This document shows, piece after piece, positions 8,931 through 17,395 of a DNA stretch of 64,000 nt. The translations under genes were made by a program, and so were the position numbers. Location: the NCBI GenBank assembly GCA_029262635.1, contig JAJCZA010000005.1, positions 248,001 through 312,000 of the forward strand. Reading direction: 5' to 3'. The notes beneath the pieces are model-generated. The model saw only the letters and a list, made by a program, of their open reading frames with translations. It was not told the DNA's origin and did not search any database. The first letter of the stretch is position 1, and each line of letters opens with the position of its first letter. The stretch comes from Vampirovibrionales bacterium. Lineage in GTDB: Bacteria; Cyanobacteriota; Vampirovibrionia; Vampirovibrionales; Vampirovibrionaceae.

Positions 8931-10373
8931 CTACAGTCGGTTTTTCAATTTAACCGCCAAATACCGATTCACCAAATCTTCATCCATTTTTTCTGGCTCC
9001 GTATCAATGACAATGACGCCAAACCCCTTAAGCAACTCCCGTAACGCCTTTTCTCGAAGGTTAATCAAATCGAGCGCCACCCCTTTCTCATAAACAGCCA
9101 TGGATGTTTCAGGATAGCTGTCTGCGATCTTCCGAACCTCACTATCCGAAAGCGTTACAAGCATTAATAAATGATCGTTTGAAAACGCTTTTAAGCTTCG
9201 GATCAGGGAACGAGAAGCCAGCGGATCAATAAGATCCGTAAAAATAATAACCAGCGAACGGTGTTTTAATCGCCGGACCGATTGAGCCATAATCTGTTCA
9301 TAGATCGGCTCAATGGACACGGGCTTTATATCGTGCAAATTCTCAAGCAGTTGATTCAAATGCTTTCGTCCGCCAGCCATAGCGGAAAACTCAATCATTT
9401 CTCGATGAAAAACCCCAATACCAACCTGATCCCCCCGCTCAATCGCAACAGCAGAAAACGAGAGTGCGGCATTCAGTGCCCAGTCAAATTTAGACAACCC
9501 CTGCACTCGCCCCTGCATTTTCCGGCCCGCGTCCAGCAGAATCATAATTGGTTGATCCACCTCCGGGCTATAAGTCTGGACAATCGGCATATCCATCCGA
9601 GCCGTGGCTTGCCAGTCCATTCGACGCATGTCATCACCAGGTAAATACGTTCGTAACCCGGCAAAATCGGTTCCCTCTCCTCCCAGCACTCGTCTACGAA
9701 GTTCACCGACATTCCGGCTTTTTGAAAAGCGGATCCGCATTTCCTGAATCCGTTTTAAATCAGGATAAACTTTAACCCGTTCCGATCGGCCGCCTTTTTT
9801 GAGAATCCACAGCAAGCCCCACCGACTTTTGTAACGGAAATAAATTTCCCCAAAATGAAAGGTTCCTCGAGCCTTGGGTTTTACGTGATATTCCACATGA
9901 AGCCGTTTTCTCGGTGACAAAACCATCGGAAAAACAATGGCATTCCCTTCTCGTTCGCCTAACTGCCCCGCAATCGGATCCCCCCAGTGAAACCCTTCTG
10001 GAATGCCGTCTGTAACCCAGCCTTCAACCGGTCGGACACTGTCGTTATATAAATGGAGCACCACCGGATTGTTCTGGTTAATCGAAAGCTTCGAAGAAAG
10101 GGTTCGTCGCATTTCAATGTGTCCCGGCTCTACCGTTAATAGAAATCGATCCACCAGCATGGCTAAAAACAAAGCCACATTATACAGCTCTATCACAGTC
10201 ATAATAGTCGGCATAAAAAAGGAAAGAACAGCTAACCCAATAGGAACGGCTAAAAGAAGAAACAAACGTCCTGAAGGTCTTGCGCCACCCATTCCAGATA
10301 ATAACCCCATCGTCATCAAAAACATGATGAGGTGGACATAGCCGTCTTTTAGAAATTCAAGCCAAAGAAGCAT
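8931..10373 (-). CDS. DUF58 domain protein (von Willebrand-A-like)
   Basis: A protein of about 480 residues with two N-terminal membrane helices, a beta-rich middle (PGHIEMRRTLSSKLSINQ) and the DUF58 signature GEGTDFAGLRTYLPGDDMRRMDWQA split by MDMPIVQTYSPE. It is followed by a von Willebrand-A-like fold (IMILLDAGRKM, DQVGIGVFHRE, SLVIIFTDLIDP). DUF58 proteins usually pair with a MoxR AAA ATPase as chaperone-like systems for metal insertion or envelope assembly; no MoxR gene lies nearby. The open frame extends upstream into the neighbouring gene (to 10493); ATG at 10373 avoids that overlap and begins the first membrane helix. Confidence 0.85.
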   Translation of the reverse strand: MLLWLEFLKDGYVHLIMFLMTMGLLSGMGGARPSGRLFLLLAVPIGLAVLSFFMPTIMTVIELYNVALFLAMLVDRFLLTVEPGHIEMRRTLSSKLSINQNNPVVLHLYNDSVRPVEGWVTDGIPEGFHWGDPIAGQLGEREGNAIVFPMVLSPRKRLHVEYHVKPKARGTFHFGEIYFRYKSRWGLLWILKKGGRSERVKVYPDLKRIQEMRIRFSKSRNVGELRRRVLGGEGTDFAGLRTYLPGDDMRRMDWQATARMDMPIVQTYSPEVDQPIMILLDAGRKMQGRVQGLSKFDWALNAALSFSAVAIERGDQVGIGVFHREMIEFSAMAGGRKHLNQLLENLHDIKPVSIEPIYEQIMAQSVRRLKHRSLVIIFTDLIDPLASRSLIRSLKAFSNDHLLMLVTLSDSEVRKIADSYPETSMAVYEKGVALDLINLREKALRELLKGFGVIVIDTEPEKMDEDLVNRYLAVKLKNRL

Positions 10374-10396
10374 GATAACAGGTTGAGAACGCCTTT

Positions 10397-11248
10397 TTAA
10401 ACAACACGTTTTAACGGTTCCAACATCATACAGGACTCCCGATCCCAGAACAGTTGATAATGCTCTCCATACGTTCCTTTGTAAAAGGTCCATGCCGTAT
10501 AAGCACCCACCATCGCATCCAACACGGAGCTTGGTGCCAAATTCGTTGGCATATCCTGAAGCGTCAGGTGTTTTCGAATCGTTGCCTGAAGAGCTTTACA
10601 CCCTCTCGGGGTTCGGGTTCGGAACGGAATGGATAAACCATAGCGGGGTTTAGCCAAATGGTTGAAATAGAGAAGCACACACACGCCCCGTTCAGTCAGG
10701 GTACGATACAGCGTCCAAGCCCGCTCAGACCAACGGTTGGTAAACGCCTCGTTTTCGATCTGCCGCCCTTCCTCAAACACATGAGGCTCTGTCCCTATGT
10801 TTAAAGCCTCCAACTGTTTTTTTTCGGCCTCCCGTTCCAAGCGGAACGGAAACATCTTCACCTCCTGCTGACGCCATCTCCCTTGAATTGATAAACTTTT
10901 CGGCACATCCAAAGCAACAACCAGACTTCTAGGTGGGCCCAAGCCTGACACAAAGGCGAGAATCTGTTCATCAGACCCCAACTTATCCATTCGTAATATG
11001 GTCTTTTCACGATCCACAACAACCGTGCCCGTCTCCAACATATCGTTGGGGGCCAGATCAATCCCGGCGAAAAGCCACTTATCCCGAGACTCTGGCCGTT
11101 GCGCCTCTGTTAACTCGGATTTTAAATACGTGGTGGGAGTAAAGCTCATGATGATTTCGGTTCCTTGTGACACAGGGATAAGCCCTGTTTTTGCACTTTC
11201 TTTTGTCTTCTGTCTTAAATTTTCCCTTACGGTGTCTCTCGGATTCAT
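10397..11248 (-). CDS. DUF429-like predicted nuclease
   Basis: A 283-residue protein. GIDLAPNDMLETGTVVVD near residue 62, ALDVPKSL near 112 and the C-terminal SSVLDAMVGAYTAWTFYKGTYG match the layout of DUF429 proteins, which are predicted to have an RNase H-like fold with acidic residues at the ends of these strands. The catalytic reading is inferred from fold only. An internal Met at residue 34 (MSFTPTTY) could be the true start. It ends 24 bases before the DUF58 gene start and diverges from ychF across 54 bases. Confidence 0.55.
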   Translation of the reverse strand: MNPRDTVRENLRQKTKESAKTGLIPVSQGTEIIMSFTPTTYLKSELTEAQRPESRDKWLFAGIDLAPNDMLETGTVVVDREKTILRMDKLGSDEQILAFVSGLGPPRSLVVALDVPKSLSIQGRWRQQEVKMFPFRLEREAEKKQLEALNIGTEPHVFEEGRQIENEAFTNRWSERAWTLYRTLTERGVCVLLYFNHLAKPRYGLSIPFRTRTPRGCKALQATIRKHLTLQDMPTNLAPSSVLDAMVGAYTAWTFYKGTYGEHYQLFWDRESCMMLEPLKRVV

Positions 11249-11302
11249 TCTGTAGTACCCTGTCTTTGTATTATCGTATAAAAACCTCTGGAGCGCATCA
11301 CC

Positions 11303-12415
11303 TTGCTAAAAGCCGGAATCGTTGGACTCCCTAACGTCGGAAAATCCACTCTGTTTAATGCCCTAACCTCATCTTATCAGGCCGAGAGCGCTAACTACCC
11401 TTTTTGCACCATCGAACCCAACATCGGTATCGTCAAGGTGCCAGACACTCGGCTTCAATCGTTGGTCACTATCGTCAATCAGGTAGGCCGTTGCGAAAAG
11501 GTTACCCCGGCCGCCTTTGAGTTCATGGATATTGCGGGACTCGTCAAAGGAGCCAGCAAGGGCGAAGGCTTAGGCAATCAATTTTTAGCAAACATCCGGG
11601 AAGTGGACGCCATTGTCCACGTAGTCCGATGCTTTGAGGATGACGACATTACCCACGTAGAAGGTACTGTTGACCCGATTAGAGATCTTGAAACCATCTA
11701 CATCGAGCTTTGCATGGCCGATGCCACTTCACTACAAAAACGCATTGAGAAACTAAAAAAGCAGGCCAAAGCGCAGGACAAGGACGCCATGGCCGATCTC
11801 GCCCTATTTGAAAAAATTAAACCGATTATTGACGAAGGGGGGGTGGTTCGTCGGAATAACTTGAATGAGGACGAAATCAAACGGCTGGATCAAGCTCAAC
11901 TCCTCAGCGTTAAACCCATGCTCTATGCCGCGAACCTTTCTGAAGCCGAGCTAACCGACCCCGGCAATAACCCACATTACAATCATTTGGTAAAACATGC
12001 TCAAGACGAAGGGCGGTTGGTTGTACCCATCTGCGCCCAAATCGAGGCCGAGCTCACCCAGCTTGAAGACGACGAACGCGCTTCCTACCTAGAAAGCCTC
12101 GGCGTCAAAACCTCTGGCGTGGACCAACTGATTAAAGCCTCCTTTGATACGCTGGGTTTAATCAACTATTTTACCGCCGGCGTAAAAGAAGTTCGGGCCT
12201 GGCCATTTGAGAGAGGACTGACCGCTCCGCAATGCGCAGGCATTATCCATACCGATTTTGAAAAGGGCTTTATCCGGGCCGAAGTGACGGCATTTAAAGA
12301 TTATGTGGCCTGCGCCGGTGAAAAAGTAGCTAAGGAGAAGGGCCTCACTCGCCTTGAAGGCAAAGAATACCTCATGCAAGATGGTGACGTTGTCCACTTC
12401 CGTTTCAACGTCTAG
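11303..12415 (+). CDS. ychF: Redox-regulated ATPase YchF
   Basis: YchF is an Obg-related universally conserved P-loop protein that binds ribosomes and hydrolyses ATP. The 370-residue product has G1 GLPNVGKST, the [18 protein letters not shown]3 region, a coiled-coil insert around residues 130-170, and YAANLSEAE. The last carries NxxE in place of the NKxD guanine-specificity motif, the change that makes YchF prefer ATP. The C-terminal TGS-like domain ends [12 protein letters not shown]. The start is TTG at 11303 with GGAG 9 bases before it; TTG is supported because the conserved N-terminus ([10 protein letters not shown]) begins directly there. Confidence 0.96.
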   Translation: MLKAGIVGLPNVGKSTLFNALTSSYQAESANYPFCTIEPNIGIVKVPDTRLQSLVTIVNQVGRCEKVTPAAFEFMDIAGLVKGASKGEGLGNQFLANIREVDAIVHVVRCFEDDDITHVEGTVDPIRDLETIYIELCMADATSLQKRIEKLKKQAKAQDKDAMADLALFEKIKPIIDEGGVVRRNNLNEDEIKRLDQAQLLSVKPMLYAANLSEAELTDPGNNPHYNHLVKHAQDEGRLVVPICAQIEAELTQLEDDERASYLESLGVKTSGVDQLIKASFDTLGLINYFTAGVKEVRAWPFERGLTAPQCAGIIHTDFEKGFIRAEVTAFKDYVACAGEKVAKEKGLTRLEGKEYLMQDGDVVHFRFNV

Positions 12416-12461
12416 GCCGATACAACTGACTTTGTTTTAGGGGCTTTAGACATATAAAACA

Positions 12462-12498
12462 AAAGACCCCATAGCTTTTTAAGCCCTATGGGATCTTT
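12462..12498. terminator. Shared terminator-like hairpin after ychF
   Basis: AAAGACCCCATAG pairs with CTATGGGATCTTT with a single C-A mismatch and a T-rich loop. It sits between the convergent ychF and the small secreted-protein gene and may serve both. Confidence 0.6.
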
Positions 12499-12519
12499 CA
12501 TTGATTCTATGTATTCGTT

Positions 12520-12780
12520 CTATTTGCCTGTTCGATAGCCTTTTTTGTAGCCTTCTTTTTCATTGGCGCTCATTCCGCCATAACCATCTCTTTTGGCTTG
12601 GCCTTGTGTATAATTTTTACTTGCGGCCGCACCCTTCTTTTGTGCCGCATTATAACGCTGTTGAGCCTGCTTTTTTTCAGCGGCACTCATATCAGATTGT
12701 CCAAACTGTTGCTGAGCGAAAGCTGGAGCAGCAGAAGCAATAACACTCAAAACAAGGGCGAAACTCAGTATATATTTCAT
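12520..12780 (-). CDS. Small exported protein, unknown function
   Basis: An 86-residue protein with a clear signal peptide (MKYILSFALVLSVIASAAPAFA, cleavage expected after AFA). The mature part of about 64 residues is hydrophilic and rich in Gln, Lys, Gly and Ala, with two similar motifs, MSAAEKKQAQQRY and MSANEKEGYKKGY, suggesting an internal duplication of a short charged helix. AAGGA lies 7 bases upstream of the ATG at 12780; the TTG six bases earlier is not needed. Not recognised as a named family. Confidence 0.7.
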   Translation of the reverse strand: MKYILSFALVLSVIASAAPAFAQQQFGQSDMSAAEKKQAQQRYNAAQKKGAAASKNYTQGQAKRDGYGGMSANEKEGYKKGYRTGK

Positions 12781-12896
12781 CGTCAAATCCTTTTCTATTA
12801 TTTATTATGAATAACCGGTCTTCATTCCGTTCAGGGATTCTATTATAAACCCCGAACTATTTTGGATTCTAAACGAAACGATCGAAAAACATCAAT

Positions 12897-12961
12897 TAGC
12901 CTTTAGGCTATTGCTCGACCCTGAACTTTGAGGCATGTTAATCTATCTACCCTAAGGTAGA
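12897..12961. repeat. Two short dyads upstream of the Cys-rich peptide
   Basis: Two small inverted repeats share one design: TAGCC-TTTA-GGCTA (12897-12910) and TCTACC-CTAA-GGTAGA (12946-12961). They lie 115 and 51 bases before the ATG at 13012 and could be operator sites or small hairpins in the leader. Confidence 0.35.
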
Positions 12962-13011
12962 AAGGACCATAAAAAAGTAAATAAAAGAAAGAAACAGGGA
13001 GATTAACTCAA

Positions 13012-13176
13012 ATGAAAAAAGCGTTCATTATTATTGCCATTGCATCCCTTGCTATTGGCTATTTTTCTATGTCGTCTAACACACCCAAATGTAATGCCGG
13101 TGGTGGCTCTTTGGACTGTATTCACTGCACATCCAACTGTTGTGATGGTGACGGCAATTGTACTGAGTGTCCCTAA
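13012..13176 (+). CDS. Cys-rich small exported peptide (54 aa)
   Basis: A 54-codon gene. The N-terminus MKKAFIIIAIASLAIGYFS is a signal peptide or single membrane anchor. The remainder of about 34 residues holds seven cysteines in 27 positions (C27, C36, C39, C43, C44, C50, C53), ending CIHCTSNCCDGDGNCTECP. GGGAG lies 10 bases before the ATG, and a strong terminator follows 43 bases after the stop, so the gene has a complete expression unit. The cysteine density suggests a disulphide-bonded or metal-binding peptide outside the cytoplasm. It is not recognised. A bacteriocin-like, metal-handling or adhesion role are all open. Confidence 0.65.
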   Translation: MKKAFIIIAIASLAIGYFSMSSNTPKCNAGGGSLDCIHCTSNCCDGDGNCTECP

Positions 13177-13218
13177 AAGAAGGGTTATAAAAGACTCTTT
13201 TAAAATTAAATTTCACAA

Positions 13219-13256
13219 AAAGAGACGGTTCCTGATTAAGTTTGAGCCGTCTCTTT
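13219..13256. terminator. Terminator after the Cys-rich peptide
   Basis: AAAGAGACGG pairs perfectly with CCGTCTCTTT, extended by three more pairs including one G-U, with T-rich flanks on both strands. It ends the 54-aa gene and may also stop transcripts from the minus strand. Confidence 0.8.
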
Positions 13257-13265
13257 TATTTATAT

Positions 13266-13514
13266 CTAAAGGGCACAACCGCAGGCGGCATCTCCCACCA
13301 GACCGAGCTCCAAGCCCGTAATGGAAGTATCCTCTTTGGCATTTGTATAAGTATAAGTGACTCGGCCTGTACCATTGCCTTTTGCCGGATCCTTTTCACA
13401 AGTCACTTCATTTGACGACTCAAAATTAACAGAACAAAACAATTCACAAATAACAAGCCTAAGCCGTCCAACGCAATCGAGGATCCCGATGAAGGGGTCG
13501 AGAATCGCCCACAA
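13266..13514 (-). CDS. Doubtful Cys-containing ORF, possibly broken
   Basis: An 82-codon frame that can only start with TTG and has no Shine-Dalgarno. Its last 45 residues look protein-like (TCEKDPAKGNGTGRVTYTYT, ending GDAACGCAL), with six cysteines overall. It overlaps the downstream end of the 74-codon frame at 13459-13683 by 56 bases. It may be the 3' half of a gene broken by a frameshift, or chance. Not recognised. Confidence 0.25.
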   Translation of the reverse strand: MWAILDPFIGILDCVGRLRLVICELFCSVNFESSNEVTCEKDPAKGNGTGRVTYTYTNAKEDTSITGLELGLVGDAACGCAL

Positions 13515-13683
13515 ATTCTTCCCACCAAGAAACGGGTGATAAAGGTTTATTCATTTCTCTTCTCGCCATATAATAGGGCCAATAATCACTCGAAGGTTGT
13601 GGGCGACTCAAGGGCGGGGGCGCCAAAGGTCGTCTATGATTTAAATTTTGATAAGCCATCGTATTGTTATACATCGTCATCAA
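13459..13683 (-). CDS. Doubtful Pro/Arg-rich small ORF
   Basis: A 74-codon frame beginning with ATG ATG ACG ATG. The product is rich in Pro, Arg, Tyr and Trp (RRPLAPPPLSRPQPSSDYWP). There is no evident Shine-Dalgarno or family match. It could be a real small gene, or the 5' part of a gene continuing in the frame at 13266-13514. Confidence 0.3.
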   Translation of the reverse strand: MMTMYNNTMAYQNLNHRRPLAPPPLSRPQPSSDYWPYYMARREMNKPLSPVSWWEEFVGDSRPLHRDPRLRWTA

Positions 13684-13827
13684 CCATTCAATTTGTTTTG
13701 TTGTTATAGAAGAATCTTAGTGTATTATACACATTATCTTTATCACTGTTTCTCTTAAAACAACCGGTTCTTTAAAATTGCCTTTTTAATCCCAATTTTT
13801 TACTCCTCTTCTTTCTCTTCTTCTTTT

Positions 13828-13856
13828 TTGATTAAAAAACACCTTTTCCTTACAAT
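13828..13856 (+). promoter_or_regulatory. Sigma-70 type promoter of tdh-kbl
   Basis: TTGATT (13828-13833) and TACAAT (13851-13856) are separated by exactly 17 bases, 49 bases before the tdh ATG. A long C/T tract lies just upstream. The gap 13684-13827 shows nothing else. Confidence 0.7.
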
Positions 13857-13905
13857 AGACAGGTTATTCAATGGGATTACCAGAAAAGGTGGATAGGATC
13901 TTTAA

Positions 13906-14934
13906 ATGAAAGCCATCCAAAAACCATCCGCCGAGGCGGGATTTAAATTAATCGAAGCGGAAAAACCCGTTATCGGGCCCGATGATGTCCTGATAAAAGT
14001 TTCTACCGCCTCCATTTGTGGTACGGACCTCCACATCACTCAATGGGATCAGTGGAGTGCATCCCGTATCAAGCCGCCTCTCATTTATGGCCATGAATTT
14101 TGCGGCATCATCTCCGAAATCGGAAAAAATGTGGAAAACTACCACGTGGGGGACTACGTTTCCGCCGAAATGCATCTGCCATGCCGAACATGCTACCAAT
14201 GCATGACCGGTCATTTCCACATCTGCGAAAACTGTAAAATCTTTGGCATTGACCTCAACGGATGCTTTGCCGAATTCGTGAAAATCCCTCAATGGCAGTT
14301 AGTCAGAATTCCAAAAACCATTTCGCCTGAATACGGCGCATGTCTAGACTCTCTGGGAAACGCCGTTCATGCGGTTTCCAAAGGAGAGGTCTCCGGAAAG
14401 ACTGTCCTCATCACGGGCTGTGGCCCGGTAGGTCTGTTCGCCATTAAAGTCGCCAAAGCACTGGGAGCCACTCGAGTCTTCGCTTCCGATATCTCCCCCT
14501 ACCGCATGGAAATGGCTCATAAAGCCCAAGCGGATCAAGTGTTCGACGCCTCCAAGGTCACCGTTTCCGACGAAGTCAAAAAACTGACCAAAGGGCGCGG
14601 CGTGGACGTTGTCTTGGAAATGTCCGGTAGCTCTATTGCCATTAAAGATGCATTCAAAGCCTTGCGCCTAGCTGGCACTCTGGTCATGTTCGGGATTTGC
14701 GGATCACCCGTCGAACTGAACCTAAACGAAGACATCATTTTTAAGGAAACACGTATCATTGGCTGCAACGGTCGAGAAATTTTTAAGACCTGGTATCTGA
14801 TGCTGGAACTTTTAGAATCGGGCCAGCTGGATATTGATTTTATCATCACCCACCAGTTTCCGCTGGAGGCGTTCGGCAAGGCCATTGAACTCATCGCCAC
14901 CGGCAACAGCGGCAAAGTAATTCTGACGCCCTAA
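13906..14934 (+). CDS. tdh: L-threonine 3-dehydrogenase (zinc MDR family)
   Basis: Oxidises L-threonine to 2-amino-3-ketobutyrate with NAD. The 342-residue medium-chain dehydrogenase has the catalytic zinc ligands in SICGTDLHI and GHEFCG, the four structural zinc cysteines in CRTCYQCMTGHFHIC and the Rossmann motif GCGPVGLFAIKVAKALGA. The N-terminal TQWDQWS segment and overall length favour TDH over other sugar or alcohol dehydrogenases. The next gene, 40 bases downstream, is kbl, the standard partner in the tdh-kbl operon, which makes the call secure. AGGA lies 7 bases before the ATG. Confidence 0.92.
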   Translation: MKAIQKPSAEAGFKLIEAEKPVIGPDDVLIKVSTASICGTDLHITQWDQWSASRIKPPLIYGHEFCGIISEIGKNVENYHVGDYVSAEMHLPCRTCYQCMTGHFHICENCKIFGIDLNGCFAEFVKIPQWQLVRIPKTISPEYGACLDSLGNAVHAVSKGEVSGKTVLITGCGPVGLFAIKVAKALGATRVFASDISPYRMEMAHKAQADQVFDASKVTVSDEVKKLTKGRGVDVVLEMSGSSIAIKDAFKALRLAGTLVMFGICGSPVELNLNEDIIFKETRIIGCNGREIFKTWYLMLELLESGQLDIDFIITHQFPLEAFGKAIELIATGNSGKVILTP

Positions 14935-14974
14935 CACGTTCGACATTTTATTTTTCAACAGGAGACACCCGCCC

Positions 14975-16171
14975 ATGTCCGTATCCACCTCTCATTCCAA
15001 CCGTCTGGATTTTTTACAGGATGAAATCCAACGTCTGAAAGACGAACATCTCTATCAGGAATTGGTTGTCCTGGAAGGGCCTCAGGATACGGAAATCACC
15101 CTCGGCGGTAAAAAGTTGATTAACTTCTCCGCCAACAACTATTTAGGTTTATGCACCCACCCCAAACTAAAGCAGGCGGCAAAAAAAGCCATCGATGACT
15201 ACGGCGTAGGCGCAGGTGCCGTTCGAACCATCATTGGGACGCTGGATACTCATCAGGAACTGGAGAAAAAGCTAGCGGAATTCAAAGACGTGGAAGCCAC
15301 ACTAGTCTTTCAAAGCGGATTTCTCGCCAACACCGCCGCCATTACCGCCGTGGTCAGCGAAGGCGACATGGTCATCAGCGACGCCCTGAACCATGCCAGC
15401 ATTATTGATGCCATCCGCATGGTACGCAACATCGACAAGGCCGTCTACGCTCATTCGGATATGAAAGATCTGGAGAAAAAACTGAAATCCGCCCAAAACC
15501 ACCGACGCCGACTGGTCGTCACCGACGGTGTGTTTTCCATGGATGGCGACGTGGCCAAGCTCCCGGAAATCGCCAAACTTTGTCAAAAATACAACGCCAT
15601 GATGATGGTGGATGACGCCCACGGCAGTGGCGTATTTGGCAGCCATGGGCAAGGGACCGTGGCTCATTTTGATCTTCACGGCCAAGTGGATATCGTCGTC
15701 GGAACTATGTCTAAAGCCTTTGGCGCCATGGGTGGCTATGTCGCCTGTACTCAGGCCATGCGAGACATTATGATTAATAAAGCCCGCCCTTTTCTTTTCA
15801 GCACCCCCCATCCGCCTTCGGTCACAGCCTCATGCATCGCCGCCGTGGATTTACTCCAAAGCGATGCCTCTCTGACGGAAAAACTCTGGTACAACACTCG
15901 GTATTTCAAAGCAGGCATGCGTTCCATTGGCTACGAAATTAACAGCGAATCACCCATTATTCCTGTAATCGCCGGGAGTAGCGAAAAAGCCGTTCAGCTC
16001 ATGAATCGATTGAACGACGAAGGCATCTACGCCCGTGCCATTGTGTTCCCCACCGTGGCCCGAGACAAAGCACGGGTTCGATTGATTATCAGCGCCGCCC
16101 ATACCCAATCTCAGCTTGATTATGCCATTGAGACTTTTGAAAAAGTGGGAAAAGAATTGACAATTATCTAA
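14975..16171 (+). CDS. kbl: Glycine C-acetyltransferase (2-amino-3-ketobutyrate CoA ligase)
   Basis: PLP enzyme that splits 2-amino-3-ketobutyrate with CoA into glycine and acetyl-CoA, taking the unstable product of TDH. The 398-residue chain is an alpha-oxoamine synthase: NFSANNYLGL, GAGAVRTIIGT, LNHASIIDAIR, VDDAHGSGVFG and the PLP lysine in TMSKAFGAMGG. The related enzymes BioF and HemA share these motifs; pairing with tdh decides in favour of Kbl. GGAGA precedes the ATG by 9 bases. Glycine made here can feed the glycine cleavage genes at 43064-47806. Confidence 0.94.
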   Translation: MSVSTSHSNRLDFLQDEIQRLKDEHLYQELVVLEGPQDTEITLGGKKLINFSANNYLGLCTHPKLKQAAKKAIDDYGVGAGAVRTIIGTLDTHQELEKKLAEFKDVEATLVFQSGFLANTAAITAVVSEGDMVISDALNHASIIDAIRMVRNIDKAVYAHSDMKDLEKKLKSAQNHRRRLVVTDGVFSMDGDVAKLPEIAKLCQKYNAMMMVDDAHGSGVFGSHGQGTVAHFDLHGQVDIVVGTMSKAFGAMGGYVACTQAMRDIMINKARPFLFSTPHPPSVTASCIAAVDLLQSDASLTEKLWYNTRYFKAGMRSIGYEINSESPIIPVIAGSSEKAVQLMNRLNDEGIYARAIVFPTVARDKARVRLIISAAHTQSQLDYAIETFEKVGKELTII

Positions 16172-16387
16172 AAAATTTAAATTCTAAATTTTTTATAAAT
16201 TTCTAAACCCACTAGCACAGAAACACAATAAACTGTTTTTATACTGATATAAGCACGGACATGTTTTTCCTTCCACGCTTTAGCAGAAGGAGCGCTCCGG
16301 GCGAACAGGGGTTGTATCGATACGAACACAGACGAACAAGTCCATTGTGAACGTTTCTTTCAGGATATCAGGCAGGGTATATTCATT

Positions 16388-17140
16388 ATGATTGGTAGTA
16401 TCATTAATTATTTTAACAGTGGTGACACCTCTCTCAATCCACAAGAGGAAAAAAACCACTCTGGTAAACCACGGCAAAACCAGCAGACTAATGCATCTCA
16501 GCGACTGGATCAAGCAAACTGGGCGCCAGCCTTCCGTGAAAGTAGCGGACTACTTGACCGTGAACTCTTTAGCAACTCAGCCAGCCAGAACAATCGACTT
16601 TTATCCTCCATGCGCGAGGGCCATGACCTACTTAATCTTCAAATTTCGCAGAGAGGGGCTTCCTCTTCCAATTCAGCTTTGGGTGGTGCCATGCAAATTG
16701 GTTCTGAATGGAACCGGGATCAGAAAGTTCAACTCTCCAACTATACGCCGTCAAGCAATGCAACGGCTGAATCTATCGCTCAATCCGCCGAACACGCTGC
16801 AAAAAGCATGAACAGCTCAGGACTTTGTTACCGAGGCGTAAAAAAAGGACTCGCTAAAAATGGGGTTCACCTCACCGGCGGTTCTGCTTACATGGCCGCC
16901 CCTCAACTAGCGCGCGATGAACGGTTTATTGAAGTGGCTCCCGGCAATATCCGGCGAGGTGATGTGATCGTCCACAACAGAAGCGGGGGTAAAGAACATG
17001 GCCACATTGCCGTCGCTTTAGGTCATGGGAAAGAAGCCAGTGACCAGGTGATAAACCTAGTCTCAGGACGAGCCTATGGAGGAACTCGAGTTTTTCGAGC
17101 CAAAGCGCCGTCAGATACTTCAGCCTCGGACATTGCTTAA
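16388..17140 (+). CDS. Putative NlpC/P60- or CHAP-like cysteine hydrolase
   Basis: A 250-residue protein. The first 120 residues are polar, Ser/Asn/Gln-rich and probably disordered. From about residue 128 there is a compact domain with Cys147 in SSGLCYRGVKKGLAKNG, the segment IRRGDVIVHN, and His206 in HGHIAVALGHG. This order (Cys at a helix start, then a GD-V strand, then GHIA/V) is the layout of NlpC/P60 and CHAP peptidases that cut peptidoglycan peptides. No signal peptide is visible, so export would need another route. The family assignment is inferred from motif order. It stands alone after kbl, with a weak Shine-Dalgarno. Confidence 0.5.
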   Translation: MIGSIINYFNSGDTSLNPQEEKNHSGKPRQNQQTNASQRLDQANWAPAFRESSGLLDRELFSNSASQNNRLLSSMREGHDLLNLQISQRGASSSNSALGGAMQIGSEWNRDQKVQLSNYTPSSNATAESIAQSAEHAAKSMNSSGLCYRGVKKGLAKNGVHLTGGSAYMAAPQLARDERFIEVAPGNIRRGDVIVHNRSGGKEHGHIAVALGHGKEASDQVINLVSGRAYGGTRVFRAKAPSDTSASDIA

Positions 17141-17188
17141 TTTTTAAATTTTCACTTTAGAGAACAGACTGTAAGATCAGAGAGCATG

Positions 17189-17219
17189 GGCGGTATCGGT
17201 TTAATCGACCGGTACCGCC
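17189..17219. terminator. Inverted repeat after the hydrolase gene
   Basis: GGCGGTATCGGT pairs with ACCGGTACCGCC over 12 positions with one G-U, around a 7-base loop. There is no T run on the plus strand, so it may be an imperfect terminator or a protein site. Confidence 0.45.
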
Positions 17220-17271
17220 TGATCCTATAAGTATAAGAGCTCCTGAAAAACCTCTTCAATTGCCAATCGTT

Positions 17272-17280
17272 TGGTATAAT
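17272..17280 (+). promoter_or_regulatory. Extended -10 promoter candidate for the HD-GYP gene
   Basis: TGGTATAAT combines the extended -10 TGn with a consensus TATAAT, giving a leader of about 110 bases before the GTG start at 17396. No good -35 is present, as is common for extended -10 promoters. Confidence 0.5.
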
Positions 17281-17395
17281 AAAATTCAAACGGATCATGA
17301 GCAGGGTTTCAATATCAAAAAATTGAATCCCACCCTCACGTTTTTAAGATAGTCGACGAACAGCAACATCAGCATAGAAAGTAGAGTGCCCCCTG

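Noticed and set aside
16280-16513. Minus-strand 77-codon frame overlapping the hydrolase gene start
   Set aside because: It has no ribosome site and its sequence is the reverse shadow of the plus-strand gene and its leader.
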